Below, piece by piece: positions 35,404 to 43,176 of a stretch of DNA of 64,000 bases; the stretch's first letter is position 1, and each line of letters opens with the position of its first letter. The notes under the pieces were generated by a model, which was not told the DNA's origin, did no database searches, and saw only the letters and a list, made by a program, of their open reading frames with translations. Location of the stretch: contig NZ_JAPUVI010000024.1 of NCBI RefSeq assembly GCF_029255285.1, positions 57,869-121,868 on the forward strand, in the 5' to 3' direction. The translations under genes and the position numbers were made by a program. Origin of the DNA: Accumulibacter sp. (GTDB taxonomy: Bacteria; Pseudomonadota; Gammaproteobacteria; Burkholderiales; Rhodocyclaceae).

Positions 35404-37386
35404 TTATGCGACTATTATACTTCGCGCAGCGTTTTTCTCGGAATTTTGGGGGGCCACTACCGGCGGTGTGGAGCTCGTTGTGGAACGGCCATCGACGACC
35501 AGCCCGCAGGACAGCAGCAAGAAGAACAGGAAGGCAGACCGCGGCATATCCAGCAGACTGGAAAACACCCCGACCGCCAGACCGGCGCTCAGCGCGGCCA
35601 ACAGATAGGGCGCCAGGACATGGTTTCGTCCGGCACCGCACAGCAGATTGGCAAAGACCATGGCGAGGAGAGCGAGCAACAGCAGCAGCCCGGTCGCTCC
35701 TTGCTCGAGCAGTGTCTCGAGGAAGAGACTATCGATATGCCAAGGCAGATAGTGATGCCGAACGCCAAAAAACCAGTGCGACAGCCCGGCGGAAAAGTTT
35801 CCGTTGCGCAACAGTTCTCGGCCCGCCGCGTCGCGCAAGCTCAGATTGTCGATCTCGACCAGATTGCCGGCACTTTCCGGCCGCAGCACGAGAAAACCGA
35901 GCCCAGACGCCGGTCCGGAGCCGGCCATACTTTCCGGTACGCTGAGCACATGCGACAGGTGCTGCCAGCCACCGTCTCCGCCGGGCGCCGGCAGGCCGGC
36001 GCGCGCGCATGCCGCATCGTAGAGCAGATGGCGGTGGCAAATGGCGACATTCAACCGTAGCGGCTGCGCGTTGCGGACGTCCATCTCGAGGCTAAGGTCT
36101 CCGGCCCCGAGCCGCACGCGCTGCAGCAGTTCGAACGCCCAACGCGGCGGCGTGCCGCTGCCCAGGAGTGCCAGATGTCGTTCATCGCCCTGTTCGACGA
36201 TGCGCAGCCGAGCAGGGATTTCACGACCCGGAACGTCCCGCGAGTAGTTTGCCGGGAAACGGCCCAATCCCTTGCCCAATAGAAACTCCGACGGCCCTCG
36301 CAGCAGGCTCAGGCCCTCGCTCCAGTGCGCCAGACGACCACCCAGATCGTGGTCGCTGGCCGCCAGGCGCCGACCCATGAAATCGCCCAGTCCGAAAACG
36401 GCGAGGCTTTCGCAGATCAACACCAGGACCAGGCCGCGGCCAGCCCAAACCCGCCAGCGTGGCGGCGCTTCGGCGACCGATGAGTAGGCGCCCGGAGCCA
36501 GCCGACGCGGCGTCAGTGCCCAGGCAAGAACACTCAGTGCGACGGCCGCGCCCAGATAGACAGCGCGCGAGAAACTGGTCAGGGCAGCATAACAGGCGAT
36601 CACTGCCAGCAAGGCGGCCAGCACCCAGTGGCCTGCCGTCGGCGCGTGCCGTAGCGCATAGACGGCAAAGGGCAACGCGAGAACCAGAAAGCTATCGAGC
36701 GCCGCGCCACCGACATGCATCTCCCAGAACAGTGCCGTCGCGCGATAGGGCGTCGAGAAGTCGAGCAATCCAGGGTAGCCGCTACGCTCCCAGACCACGG
36801 CCGCGCTCACCAGCGCCAGCCCGCTCGCCACGCCAGCCGCCAGGCGCCGCGCGAGCAACGCCGGGGATTTCTGCAGCAAGCGGCGCAAGGACGGCAACAG
36901 CAAGGCAACGAAAAGCAAACTTTTGGCCACACGCAAGCTGTTCAACGGCTCCTCGTAGGACTGATACCAGCCCAAGCCGAAACTGCCCGCGTCGAGCAGA
37001 CCGCGGGCCAGCGCAAGCAGCCAGAAAAGAAGCGCCACGCCAACAAGGCAGAAGCGCCTGGGGTCTAGGCTCTGCGCGCCGCAGGAAGGCTCGCTCGCCA
37101 AGCGTGCCTGACTTCCCGCCGCCGCCCCGAGAACGAGAAGATCGAACTCCTCCACTGCGAGCCATCCCGTCCAGGCGGAAAACCCGGCGACCGGCAGCAA
37201 GGCGGGCAGAACGAATGGCCAGGTCGCCGGCTGGTAGAACACCACTCCGCACCAGGCGACGAAAACCAAGCTCAGCACGACCGGCGACAGCGGATGCGCC
37301 AGTGCGATGAAGACACCCAGCGAAACGAGGAGCGTCGCCAACGCGCCATGCCACCAGCACACCGCCAAGCCGCGGCCGGCTACCAT
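35404..37386 (-). CDS. O-antigen ligase/Wzy-like membrane protein with inserted beta-rich domain
   Basis: Polytopic protein of 660 residues with about 10-12 hydrophobic helices. The C-terminal periplasmic loop has the ligase signature (GKGLGRFPANYSR at 371-383; later HIDSLFLETLLEQGATG at 550-566). Between these, residues about 393-545 are an extra soluble domain with beta-sandwich/carbohydrate-module style sequence, such as WQHLSHVLSVPES, VEIDNLSLRDA and LLRNGNFSAGLSHW. Normal O-antigen ligases are about 400-450 residues, so this insertion explains the length. It probably ligates or polymerises sugar chains in the periplasm. It belongs by strand and theme to the preceding polysaccharide block. 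Confidence 0.85.
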   Translation of the reverse strand: MVAGRGLAVCWWHGALATLLVSLGVFIALAHPLSPVVLSLVFVAWCGVVFYQPATWPFVLPALLPVAGFSAWTGWLAVEEFDLLVLGAAAGSQARLASEPSCGAQSLDPRRFCLVGVALLFWLLALARGLLDAGSFGLGWYQSYEEPLNSLRVAKSLLFVALLLPSLRRLLQKSPALLARRLAAGVASGLALVSAAVVWERSGYPGLLDFSTPYRATALFWEMHVGGAALDSFLVLALPFAVYALRHAPTAGHWVLAALLAVIACYAALTSFSRAVYLGAAVALSVLAWALTPRRLAPGAYSSVAEAPPRWRVWAGRGLVLVLICESLAVFGLGDFMGRRLAASDHDLGGRLAHWSEGLSLLRGPSEFLLGKGLGRFPANYSRDVPGREIPARLRIVEQGDERHLALLGSGTPPRWAFELLQRVRLGAGDLSLEMDVRNAQPLRLNVAICHRHLLYDAACARAGLPAPGGDGGWQHLSHVLSVPESMAGSGPASGLGFLVLRPESAGNLVEIDNLSLRDAAGRELLRNGNFSAGLSHWFFGVRHHYLPWHIDSLFLETLLEQGATGLLLLLALLAMVFANLLCGAGRNHVLAPYLLAALSAGLAVGVFSSLLDMPRSAFLFFLLLSCGLVVDGRSTTSSTPPVVAPQNSEKNAARSIIVA

Positions 37387-37397
37387 CGAGGGAAAGC

Positions 37398-37625
37398 CTA
37401 GAGATCCTCGCGAGCGATGCTCAAGGCTTCGCGCAGTACCGCGAGTTCGCCAATGTGATTGGCCAAGAGAAGGATCAGGCGCGCATTCAGCACAGCGCTC
37501 TGCTCGTCGGTGAGTCCGCGATGAGTGTCGATCAGTGCCGCGTAGAAGTCGTCACCCGGTGAAAAAGCGCGAAAATGCCGTTTGCCGACCTCTTTGAAAT
37601 TCGACTCGGTATTCAGTGTCGCCAT
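37398..37625 (-). CDS. DUF2783 family protein
   Basis: Small protein of 75 residues. The sequence MATLNTESNF...DDFYAALIDTHRGLTDEQS and LILLLANHIGEL matches the DUF2783 family, for which no function is known. It is short, soluble and mostly helical. The start at 37625 lies just before the FAD oxidoreductase stop at 37636 with a ten-base gap, so it is the third gene of a MBL-fold / flavoprotein / DUF2783 cassette. A longer frame from 37712 would lie inside the oxidoreductase gene and has no support. Confidence 0.82.
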   Translation of the reverse strand: MATLNTESNFKEVGKRHFRAFSPGDDFYAALIDTHRGLTDEQSAVLNARLILLLANHIGELAVLREALSIAREDL

Positions 37626-37635
37626 GCGTGACCTT

Positions 37636-39303
37636 TCAGGCGCTCCCGGTGGCACGCGCCAGGGCGGCGTGAATCCGGCGACCGTCGGCGCGGCGCCAGC
37701 GGGCGCTGACATGTTGATCCGGACGGATCAGGTAGACCGTGCCATCCGTCGCATCGTAGCGTTCGGCATAGCGACCGGCGAGGTCTTCGAGGACACGCCA
37801 AGCGGCCACCGGAACGACGCCGCCACGGGCGACGATGAGCATCAACTCGAGCGGCACCGGCAGATCGGACGCCGCCAGCGCCGACAGGCCCGCCGCCGCC
37901 GCGGCAGAAAGGGACTCGGCGTAGTACAGCAGGACAAACCGGTCACGTACCGCGTCGAGCAACCAGAGATCGCGTCCAGCCTCGCGCAACGGCGCGTCAT
38001 CCATCGGGGCGCCAGGAAACATCGCCCCGCCAAACGATTCCTCGTCGGGCGTATTGAGCGATGAAGCGGTGAGGATGGAGGGTACCGATAGCCGACCCGA
38101 ATTGACCAGCGCGCGCGCGAAAGGATACTTGCGCGCCAAGGTCAGCACCGCGTTGCGAAAGGTCAGTGAGGCTGGACTGCCGGGAGTGATGAACTCGGTC
38201 GACCGCGTCGAGTTCATGAGGTTTTCGTCGGCCGCGAACTGGCGCTCTTCGGCATAGCTGTCGAGCAGACTATCCGGCGCCTGGCGGTCGATGACCAGCT
38301 TCAGCTTCCAGACCAGGTTGTCGGCATCCTGGATTCCGGAATTGGCGCCGCGCGCGCCGAAAGGGCTCACCTGGTGCGCCGCGTCGCCGACGAACAACAC
38401 CCTACGATGCCGAAAGTCGCTCATTCGCCGGCACTGAAAGGTGTACACACTCACCCACTCGAGTTCGAAAAGGCGATCGTCACCCAGCATCGCCCGGATC
38501 CGCGGAATCACCTTCGCGGGCTTTCTCTCTTCTTCCGGATCGGCCTGCCAGCCCAACTGGAAATCGATTCGCCAAACATTGTCCGCCTGGCGATGCAGCA
38601 GGACCGACTGCCCGCGGTGAAACGGCGGATCGAACCAGAACCAGCGTTCGGCTGGGAAATCGGCTTGCATCTTCACGTCGGCGATCAGAAAGCGGTCCGT
38701 AAAGATCCTGCCCTCGACCTCGAGGTTCAGCATTCGACGGATGCTGCTACGCGCCCCGTCGGCGACGATCAACCAGTCGCTTTCGAGTGTATAGCCGCCG
38801 TCCGGCGTCTCGACCTGCAAGACAACCCGGTCGTCGCTCTGACTGACCGAAACCACGCGGTTCTTCCAGCGCAGGTCGATCTCGGCAAGCTGCCGTGCGC
38901 GCTCGACGAGAAACTCCTCGAGGTAATACTGCTGCAGGTTGATCATCCCCGGACGCTTGTGATCCGGCTGCGATAAGAGCTGAAAGTTATAGACCTCCTC
39001 GTCACGAAAGAAGGTACGCCCGACGTTCCAACTGACGCCCTTGGCCACGCAGGCGTCGCCGACGCCGAGTCGGTCGAGTACCTCGAGCGCGCGCTTGGCG
39101 TAGCAAATGCCTCGCGAGCCGACCGAAACCGTGTCGTCGTCGTCGAGCAGAAGCACCGGCGTTCCTCGTTGAGCGAGGTCGATCGCCGCCGTCAGGCCGA
39201 CCGGACCCGCTCCGACGACGACCACGGTGTGCTGCCGCCGCTCGCCGGAACGCAGTTCGAGCGGCGGCCGGTAAGCGAACTTCGGAGGCTTATAGGAACT
39301 CAA
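37636..39303 (-). CDS. FAD-dependent aromatic-type monooxygenase/oxidoreductase
   Basis: PheA/TfdB-like flavoprotein of 555 residues in the chosen form. The FAD fold begins VVVVGAGPVGLTAAIDLAQRG, followed by LLLDDDD and an RGICYAKR segment. DWLIVADGARSSIRR is the DG motif, and LFVGDAAHQVSPFGARGANSG is the GD motif that binds riboflavin. The C-terminal part resembles the thioredoxin-like domain of 3-(3-hydroxyphenyl)propionate hydroxylase relatives. The start is uncertain: no ATG fits. TTG 39303 gives a plausible N terminus (SSYKPPKFAYRPP), while the open frame to 39438 overlaps the upstream gene. Substrate unknown, probably a hydroxylated aromatic. Confidence 0.82.
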   Translation of the reverse strand: MSSYKPPKFAYRPPLELRSGERRQHTVVVVGAGPVGLTAAIDLAQRGTPVLLLDDDDTVSVGSRGICYAKRALEVLDRLGVGDACVAKGVSWNVGRTFFRDEEVYNFQLLSQPDHKRPGMINLQQYYLEEFLVERARQLAEIDLRWKNRVVSVSQSDDRVVLQVETPDGGYTLESDWLIVADGARSSIRRMLNLEVEGRIFTDRFLIADVKMQADFPAERWFWFDPPFHRGQSVLLHRQADNVWRIDFQLGWQADPEEERKPAKVIPRIRAMLGDDRLFELEWVSVYTFQCRRMSDFRHRRVLFVGDAAHQVSPFGARGANSGIQDADNLVWKLKLVIDRQAPDSLLDSYAEERQFAADENLMNSTRSTEFITPGSPASLTFRNAVLTLARKYPFARALVNSGRLSVPSILTASSLNTPDEESFGGAMFPGAPMDDAPLREAGRDLWLLDAVRDRFVLLYYAESLSAAAAAGLSALAASDLPVPLELMLIVARGGVVPVAAWRVLEDLAGRYAERYDATDGTVYLIRPDQHVSARWRRADGRRIHAALARATGSA

Positions 39304-39343
39304 CGCCGAGTGTTCCCAAACGCCGCCACTTCCCGGCCGTCCA

Positions 39344-40309
39344 TCAGCCGGTGGCCTGTAGAGCGTGCCACATTTCGCGATCACGTTCGGCAGTCCAGAT
39401 CCGTGGATGCCGGATGCCGCCCGCCTCGTCGACCGCACGTACCACGTCGAAAGGCAGGCAGTGTTCGTAGATGAAAACCTGGCCGAACTTCGGATCCATC
39501 GCGCGGCGCGTATGCGCCATCGCCTGTTGGAGAGTCATCCCGGCGGCCACGGCTTCCTGCGCGCAAGCGAACAACGTGCTGACGAAATCGGTCGTGTAGT
39601 CGATGCCTCTGGCGACGGCAGCCGGATCGCGCAGAGCGGGCCCGCGGCCCGGCAGCAGCTTCTCGGCGCCGAGGGCGCGAATTACGGCCAGCGTCGCTGG
39701 CCAGTCGGCGAGTTGCGCATCGCCGGCGTAACACGCCGCCTCGCACTCGACCAGATCGCCGGAAAAGAGAACGCTTTCCGACGGTACCCAGACGACGGTA
39801 TCCCCGCGTGTGTGACCGGCTCCGGGGTGCATGACGCAGACTTCCAGCCCATCCATCCAAAGCGTCAGTGGCCCGCCGAAAACCAGCGTGGGCCAGGTCA
39901 GTCCGGGGATCGACTCGAACGCCTGGAACAGTCTGGGAAAGCGCTCGTACTCCGATTGCATGTCCTGCGCGCCGCGCTCGGCAATCATTTCGTAGGTTCC
40001 CCGACTGGCGATGATCTCCTGCAGTCCTTCGCTGCGGTACGCCGCGGCGCCAAGAACGCGCACGGCGTGGTAATGCGAGAGAACGACGTACTTGATCGGC
40101 CTGTCGGTCAGCCGCCGAATCTCGCCGATCAAGCGGCGCGCCATCACCGGCGTGGCCAGGGTATCGACGACCAGGACGCTTTCATCGGTGATGATCACCC
40201 CCGCGTTCGGATCACCTTCGGCGGTGTAGCCCCAGCAATGCGCCGACAACTGGACGAAACTCGTTTTCTTCTCGTCGAGGTCGGCAATTGACGCAAATTG
40301 ACCAGTCAT
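39344..40309 (-). CDS. Metallo-beta-lactamase-fold protein with atypical metal motif
   Basis: MBL-fold protein of 321 residues. The first metal loop reads SHYHAVRVLG (His79, His81); the Asp and His that normally complete HxHxDH are replaced by Val83 and Arg84. Later ligands are kept: GAGHTRGD with His166, and FSGDLVE with Asp185. The active site may therefore hold one metal. The start at 40309 has GGAG nine bases upstream; the frame to 40393 is open but lacks support. It heads a cassette with the FAD oxidoreductase and DUF2783. A hydrolase of a lactone or ring-cleavage intermediate is possible but unproven. Confidence 0.82.
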   Translation of the reverse strand: MTGQFASIADLDEKKTSFVQLSAHCWGYTAEGDPNAGVIITDESVLVVDTLATPVMARRLIGEIRRLTDRPIKYVVLSHYHAVRVLGAAAYRSEGLQEIIASRGTYEMIAERGAQDMQSEYERFPRLFQAFESIPGLTWPTLVFGGPLTLWMDGLEVCVMHPGAGHTRGDTVVWVPSESVLFSGDLVECEAACYAGDAQLADWPATLAVIRALGAEKLLPGRGPALRDPAAVARGIDYTTDFVSTLFACAQEAVAAGMTLQQAMAHTRRAMDPKFGQVFIYEHCLPFDVVRAVDEAGGIRHPRIWTAERDREMWHALQATG

Positions 40310-40588
40310 GCGCGGCTCCGATACGGATGGGGAAGACCCGGAAAGTCCCGGTTCCTGTCCGGCGATTCTGTCGGTCGGGGCCGATTCTGTCAATCACCGG
40401 CAGCTCGAGCAATGTTGCCCCTGACCGGCGATCGGCCGCTTGCCGCGCCGGCCGTCGCCCAAGGCACCCCAGCTCACTTGCCACACACCAGGTTATGGCG
40501 TCTAATCGGCACACTTTCCGCCAGCCCCCGGCCGCCCGCTGCCGGACGTTCGACCAAACTCGGGGGCCGGCCGTCAAACGGAGGTATC
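40310..40588. other. Divergent intergenic region between MBL cassette and nfeD
   Basis: About 280 bases between the divergent MBL gene and nfeD. It should contain both promoters, but no strong -35/-10 pair, repeat or RNA structure stood out. Open frames across it are extensions of the flanking genes without conserved content. Confidence 0.35.
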
Positions 40589-41035
40589 ATGTTTTCGCCC
40601 GAATGGTGGCACTGGATCGTTCTCGGCCTCGCCTTGACAATGGCCGAAATGGCCATTCCCGCCTTTTTCATCGTCTGGTTCGGGCTGGCCGCGATAGGTG
40701 TCGGATTGCTCGTGCTCGCCGCACCGAGCGTCGGCTTGTCGACCCAGATCCTGGCCTGGGCGGCGCTGTCTGCCGGGCTTGTCGGGCTCTGGTTTCGCTT
40801 CCTGAAGCCGCGGACGATGACGGCCGTTGGCACCTCGGCGGCCACGGTGGCCGGCGAAGTCGGCATCCTCGTCGCCGACATCACTCCCGATAGCCGTGGC
40901 CTGGTACGTTTTCAGAAGCCGATCCTTGGCGCCGATGTCTGGGAGTGCTACTGTGATACCGCCATCGTGGCCGGCGAACGGGTTCGCGTGCTCGCCGTTG
41001 AAGGAAGCTACATCAAAGTGGAGAAAGCCAGATGA
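40589..41035 (+). CDS. NfeD-like membrane protein
   Basis: Short NfeD protein of 148 residues: three to four membrane helices (about 5-75, including WWHWIVLGLALTMAEM and AIPAFFIVWFGLAAIGVG) and a C-terminal OB-fold domain exposed to solvent (about 85-148, with GEVGILV...GLVRFQKPILG). NfeD proteins work with SPFH/stomatin proteins in membrane microdomains and quality control. ATG 40589 has GGAGG five bases upstream. The stop overlaps the stomatin gene start (ATGA), the usual linked pair. Confidence 0.92.
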   Translation: MFSPEWWHWIVLGLALTMAEMAIPAFFIVWFGLAAIGVGLLVLAAPSVGLSTQILAWAALSAGLVGLWFRFLKPRTMTAVGTSAATVAGEVGILVADITPDSRGLVRFQKPILGADVWECYCDTAIVAGERVRVLAVEGSYIKVEKAR

Positions 41036-41898
41036 CAGGAATGACCGTCTTTTCGCTCGTTCTTCTCGTTTTCGTCGCCGTCACCGTCGCCTATGGGGTG
41101 CGCATCGTTCCGCAAGGCGAGGAGTGGATCGTGCAGCGTCTCGGCAAGTACTGTACGACACTGCTGCCCGGACTGCGCTTCATCATTCCCTACGTCGATA
41201 TCGTGTCCTACAAGGTGACCACCAAGGACATCATCCTCGACGTCCAGGAACAGGAAGTGATCACGCGCGACAATGCGGTCATCGTCGTCAACGCCATCGC
41301 CTTCATCAAAGTAACCGACCCTGTCAAGGCGGTGTACGGCGTGCAGGATTACTCCGAAGCGATTCGCAACATGATCATGACCACGCTGCGCTCGATTGTT
41401 GGCGACATGGAACTCGACCAGGCGCTGTCGTCGCGCGACACGATCAAGGCGCGCCTCAAGGCCGGTGTCGCCGACGAAGCGCTGGACTGGGGTTTGACCG
41501 TCAAGTCGGTCGAGATTCAGGACATCAAGCCTTCGCCGTCTATGCAGCGGGCAATGGAAATGCAGGCTTCGGCCGAGCGCGAGCGCAAAGCGATGGTGAC
41601 GCGCGCCGAAGGAGAGAAGCAATCGATGATTCTGACCGCCGAAGCGCGTCTCGAATCCGCCAAACGCGACGCGGAAGCACAGGTCACTCTAGCCGAAGCG
41701 TCGTCGCAGGCGATCACCAAGGTCAATAGCGCCTTCGGCAACAACGAACTGCCGATGCTCTACCTGCTGGGCGAAAAGTACATCGCCAGCCTGAGCAGGA
41801 TGGCCGATTCCGGCAACGCCAAGCTCGTACTCCTTCCGGCCGATCTGCAAAGCACCTTGCGCGGACTCTTCCAGCGCTGGCCCGGGAGCGAGCGGTGA
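41032..41898 (+). CDS. SPFH/stomatin family protein (QmcA-like)
   Basis: Membrane-anchored scaffold protein of 288 residues. One N-terminal helix (about 5-22) is followed by the SPFH domain (VPQGEEWIVQRLGKY...VDIVSYKV, through about 180) and a coiled coil rich in Glu, Ala and Arg (about 185-240). Stomatin-like proteins oligomerise and regulate membrane proteases or fluidity. It is translationally coupled to nfeD. It most resembles QmcA/YbbK, which also pairs with NfeD. No protease gene is adjacent. Confidence 0.93.
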   Translation: MTGMTVFSLVLLVFVAVTVAYGVRIVPQGEEWIVQRLGKYCTTLLPGLRFIIPYVDIVSYKVTTKDIILDVQEQEVITRDNAVIVVNAIAFIKVTDPVKAVYGVQDYSEAIRNMIMTTLRSIVGDMELDQALSSRDTIKARLKAGVADEALDWGLTVKSVEIQDIKPSPSMQRAMEMQASAERERKAMVTRAEGEKQSMILTAEARLESAKRDAEAQVTLAEASSQAITKVNSAFGNNELPMLYLLGEKYIASLSRMADSGNAKLVLLPADLQSTLRGLFQRWPGSER

Positions 41899-41947
41899 GC
41901 CGTGTTCCCGCTCCCAGCCAGCAGATCCCGACCGGCGGTGCGCCGCG

Positions 41948-42091
41948 ATGAACGCCGGCTGGATCATTTTCGGCCTGTGCATCGTGTTCATTGTCGGCGC
42001 GGCACTCCCCCTGCTCAGGGAGCGTGGCCGCCGTCAGACACCGCCGCTGCCGCACCGGGAAACCTTGCGCGACTGGCGCAATGAGAAGTAA
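41948..42091 (+). CDS. Small single-span membrane protein (47 residues)
   Basis: ATG 41948 to TAA 42091 encodes 47 residues. One hydrophobic helix (about 4-22: GWIIFGLCIVFIVGAALPLL) is followed by a basic, proline-containing tail (RERGRRQTPPLPHRETLRDW). It starts 49 bases after the stomatin gene on the same strand. The ribosome site is weak. The positive-inside tail suggests N-out/C-in topology. The gene could be a third subunit of the NfeD-stomatin pair or an unrelated small protein. Confidence 0.55.
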   Translation: MNAGWIIFGLCIVFIVGAALPLLRERGRRQTPPLPHRETLRDWRNEK

Positions 42092-42237
42092 TCGCCGCGT
42101 CAGGCGATCGCCGGCCGAAAGAGGCTCGTCCATTGTCGACCGGGCGGCGAAAAGGCCGTTCAGGCATCGGCAATTCACGCTGGCGCCCGGCCGGCGGGGG
42201 CCCGAGCGCGAGCTTTTCGGCCAGCCGAAGTCAATGA

Positions 42238-43161
42238 TCAGCGCGGCCGATCGGAAACCAACTCCGGCCCTTGCACCATCAACTCGCCGGAGCGTCCCGG
42301 CACGCTGCCCCACACCACCTCATGATGGGGCAAAGCAGCCGGCTTCAGAGCGGCGCGCTGTTCCTGCAGAGTGAGCAGGGAATAACCCTGTTGCCGCCAA
42401 CCGACGAGCAGTTTCTCGAACACCGGCAGCAGCTTCATTCCCTCCAGTTCGGCGTGCAAAGTGTAGACATGGCCAGCGGCCGGTGCCGCGCTGGTCAGCG
42501 ACAGAAGGCAGTCGTGAACGTTGGTCTCATCCACTCCGCCGACTCCGATCAGTTCGTCGAGCGTCGGCAAGGTGGTCGGCAATTGCGGGACCTTGACCAC
42601 ATCAGCACCCCATACCGGAAGGAAAGGTCCACGGCCGCGGCAGTCGGAGGCGTGCGTGAAACCAAGATCGTGCGTCAGGCGCAAGGCGTGCGCATTCATT
42701 TGCCACCCGGCAGCCCCATGCACCTTCGCCGCCGTCCCGAAGACGCTGGCGTAGCGCCGGGCGGCGAGCACCATTTCCCGTTCCGTCCATGGCCTGTCGG
42801 CCTGGCGCACGCCGTCCTGCCAGCGTATGTGATCCCAGCAATGGATGCCGGTTTCGAAACCGGCGGCGGCGGCGCTGCGCAGTACATCGACGCAGCGCCG
42901 CCCGATGTCTGGACCCGGCAGCAGAATGCCGTACATCAGCGTCTTGAAGCCGTAGTGCGAGAGCACCGAGGTGCGCGACACTTTGCCGAGGAAGCCCGGG
43001 CGGAAAGCACGTTTTATCGCCCGGCCGGTGTGATCGGGACCCAGAGAAAACAGGAAAGTGGCTCCGGCGCCATGCCGGCGCAGAAGCTCGATCAGACGAG
43101 GCACCCCGATCAGAGTGCCGCGGTAAGTGTCGACGTCGACCTTGAGAACCAGTTGCGGCAT
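42238..43161 (-). CDS. arnD: 4-deoxy-4-formamido-L-arabinose-phosphoundecaprenol deformylase ArnD
   Basis: Polysaccharide-deacetylase-fold enzyme of 307 residues that removes the formyl group from undecaprenyl-phosphate-Ara4FN on the inner membrane. ArnD-like features: LKVDVDTYRGTLIGVPRL at the N terminus, FSLGPD, GIHCWDHIRWQ with the catalytic/metal His-Asp set, ASDCRGRGPF and YTLHAELEG. The start ATG at 43161 is preferred to an in-frame TTG one codon upstream. It is the last gene of the arn operon, 15 bases after the arnA dehydrogenase part. Confidence 0.92.
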   Translation of the reverse strand: MPQLVLKVDVDTYRGTLIGVPRLIELLRRHGAGATFLFSLGPDHTGRAIKRAFRPGFLGKVSRTSVLSHYGFKTLMYGILLPGPDIGRRCVDVLRSAAAAGFETGIHCWDHIRWQDGVRQADRPWTEREMVLAARRYASVFGTAAKVHGAAGWQMNAHALRLTHDLGFTHASDCRGRGPFLPVWGADVVKVPQLPTTLPTLDELIGVGGVDETNVHDCLLSLTSAAPAAGHVYTLHAELEGMKLLPVFEKLLVGWRQQGYSLLTLQEQRAALKPAALPHHEVVWGSVPGRSGELMVQGPELVSDRPR

Positions 43162-43176
43162 CAAGCGAAGCCGCCG

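Noticed and set aside
35135-35460. Sigma-54 promoter for the PrsR regulon upstream of the sugar transferase gene
   Set aside because: No GG-N10-GC pair with the surrounding consensus (TGGCAC-N5-TTGC) was found on either strand.
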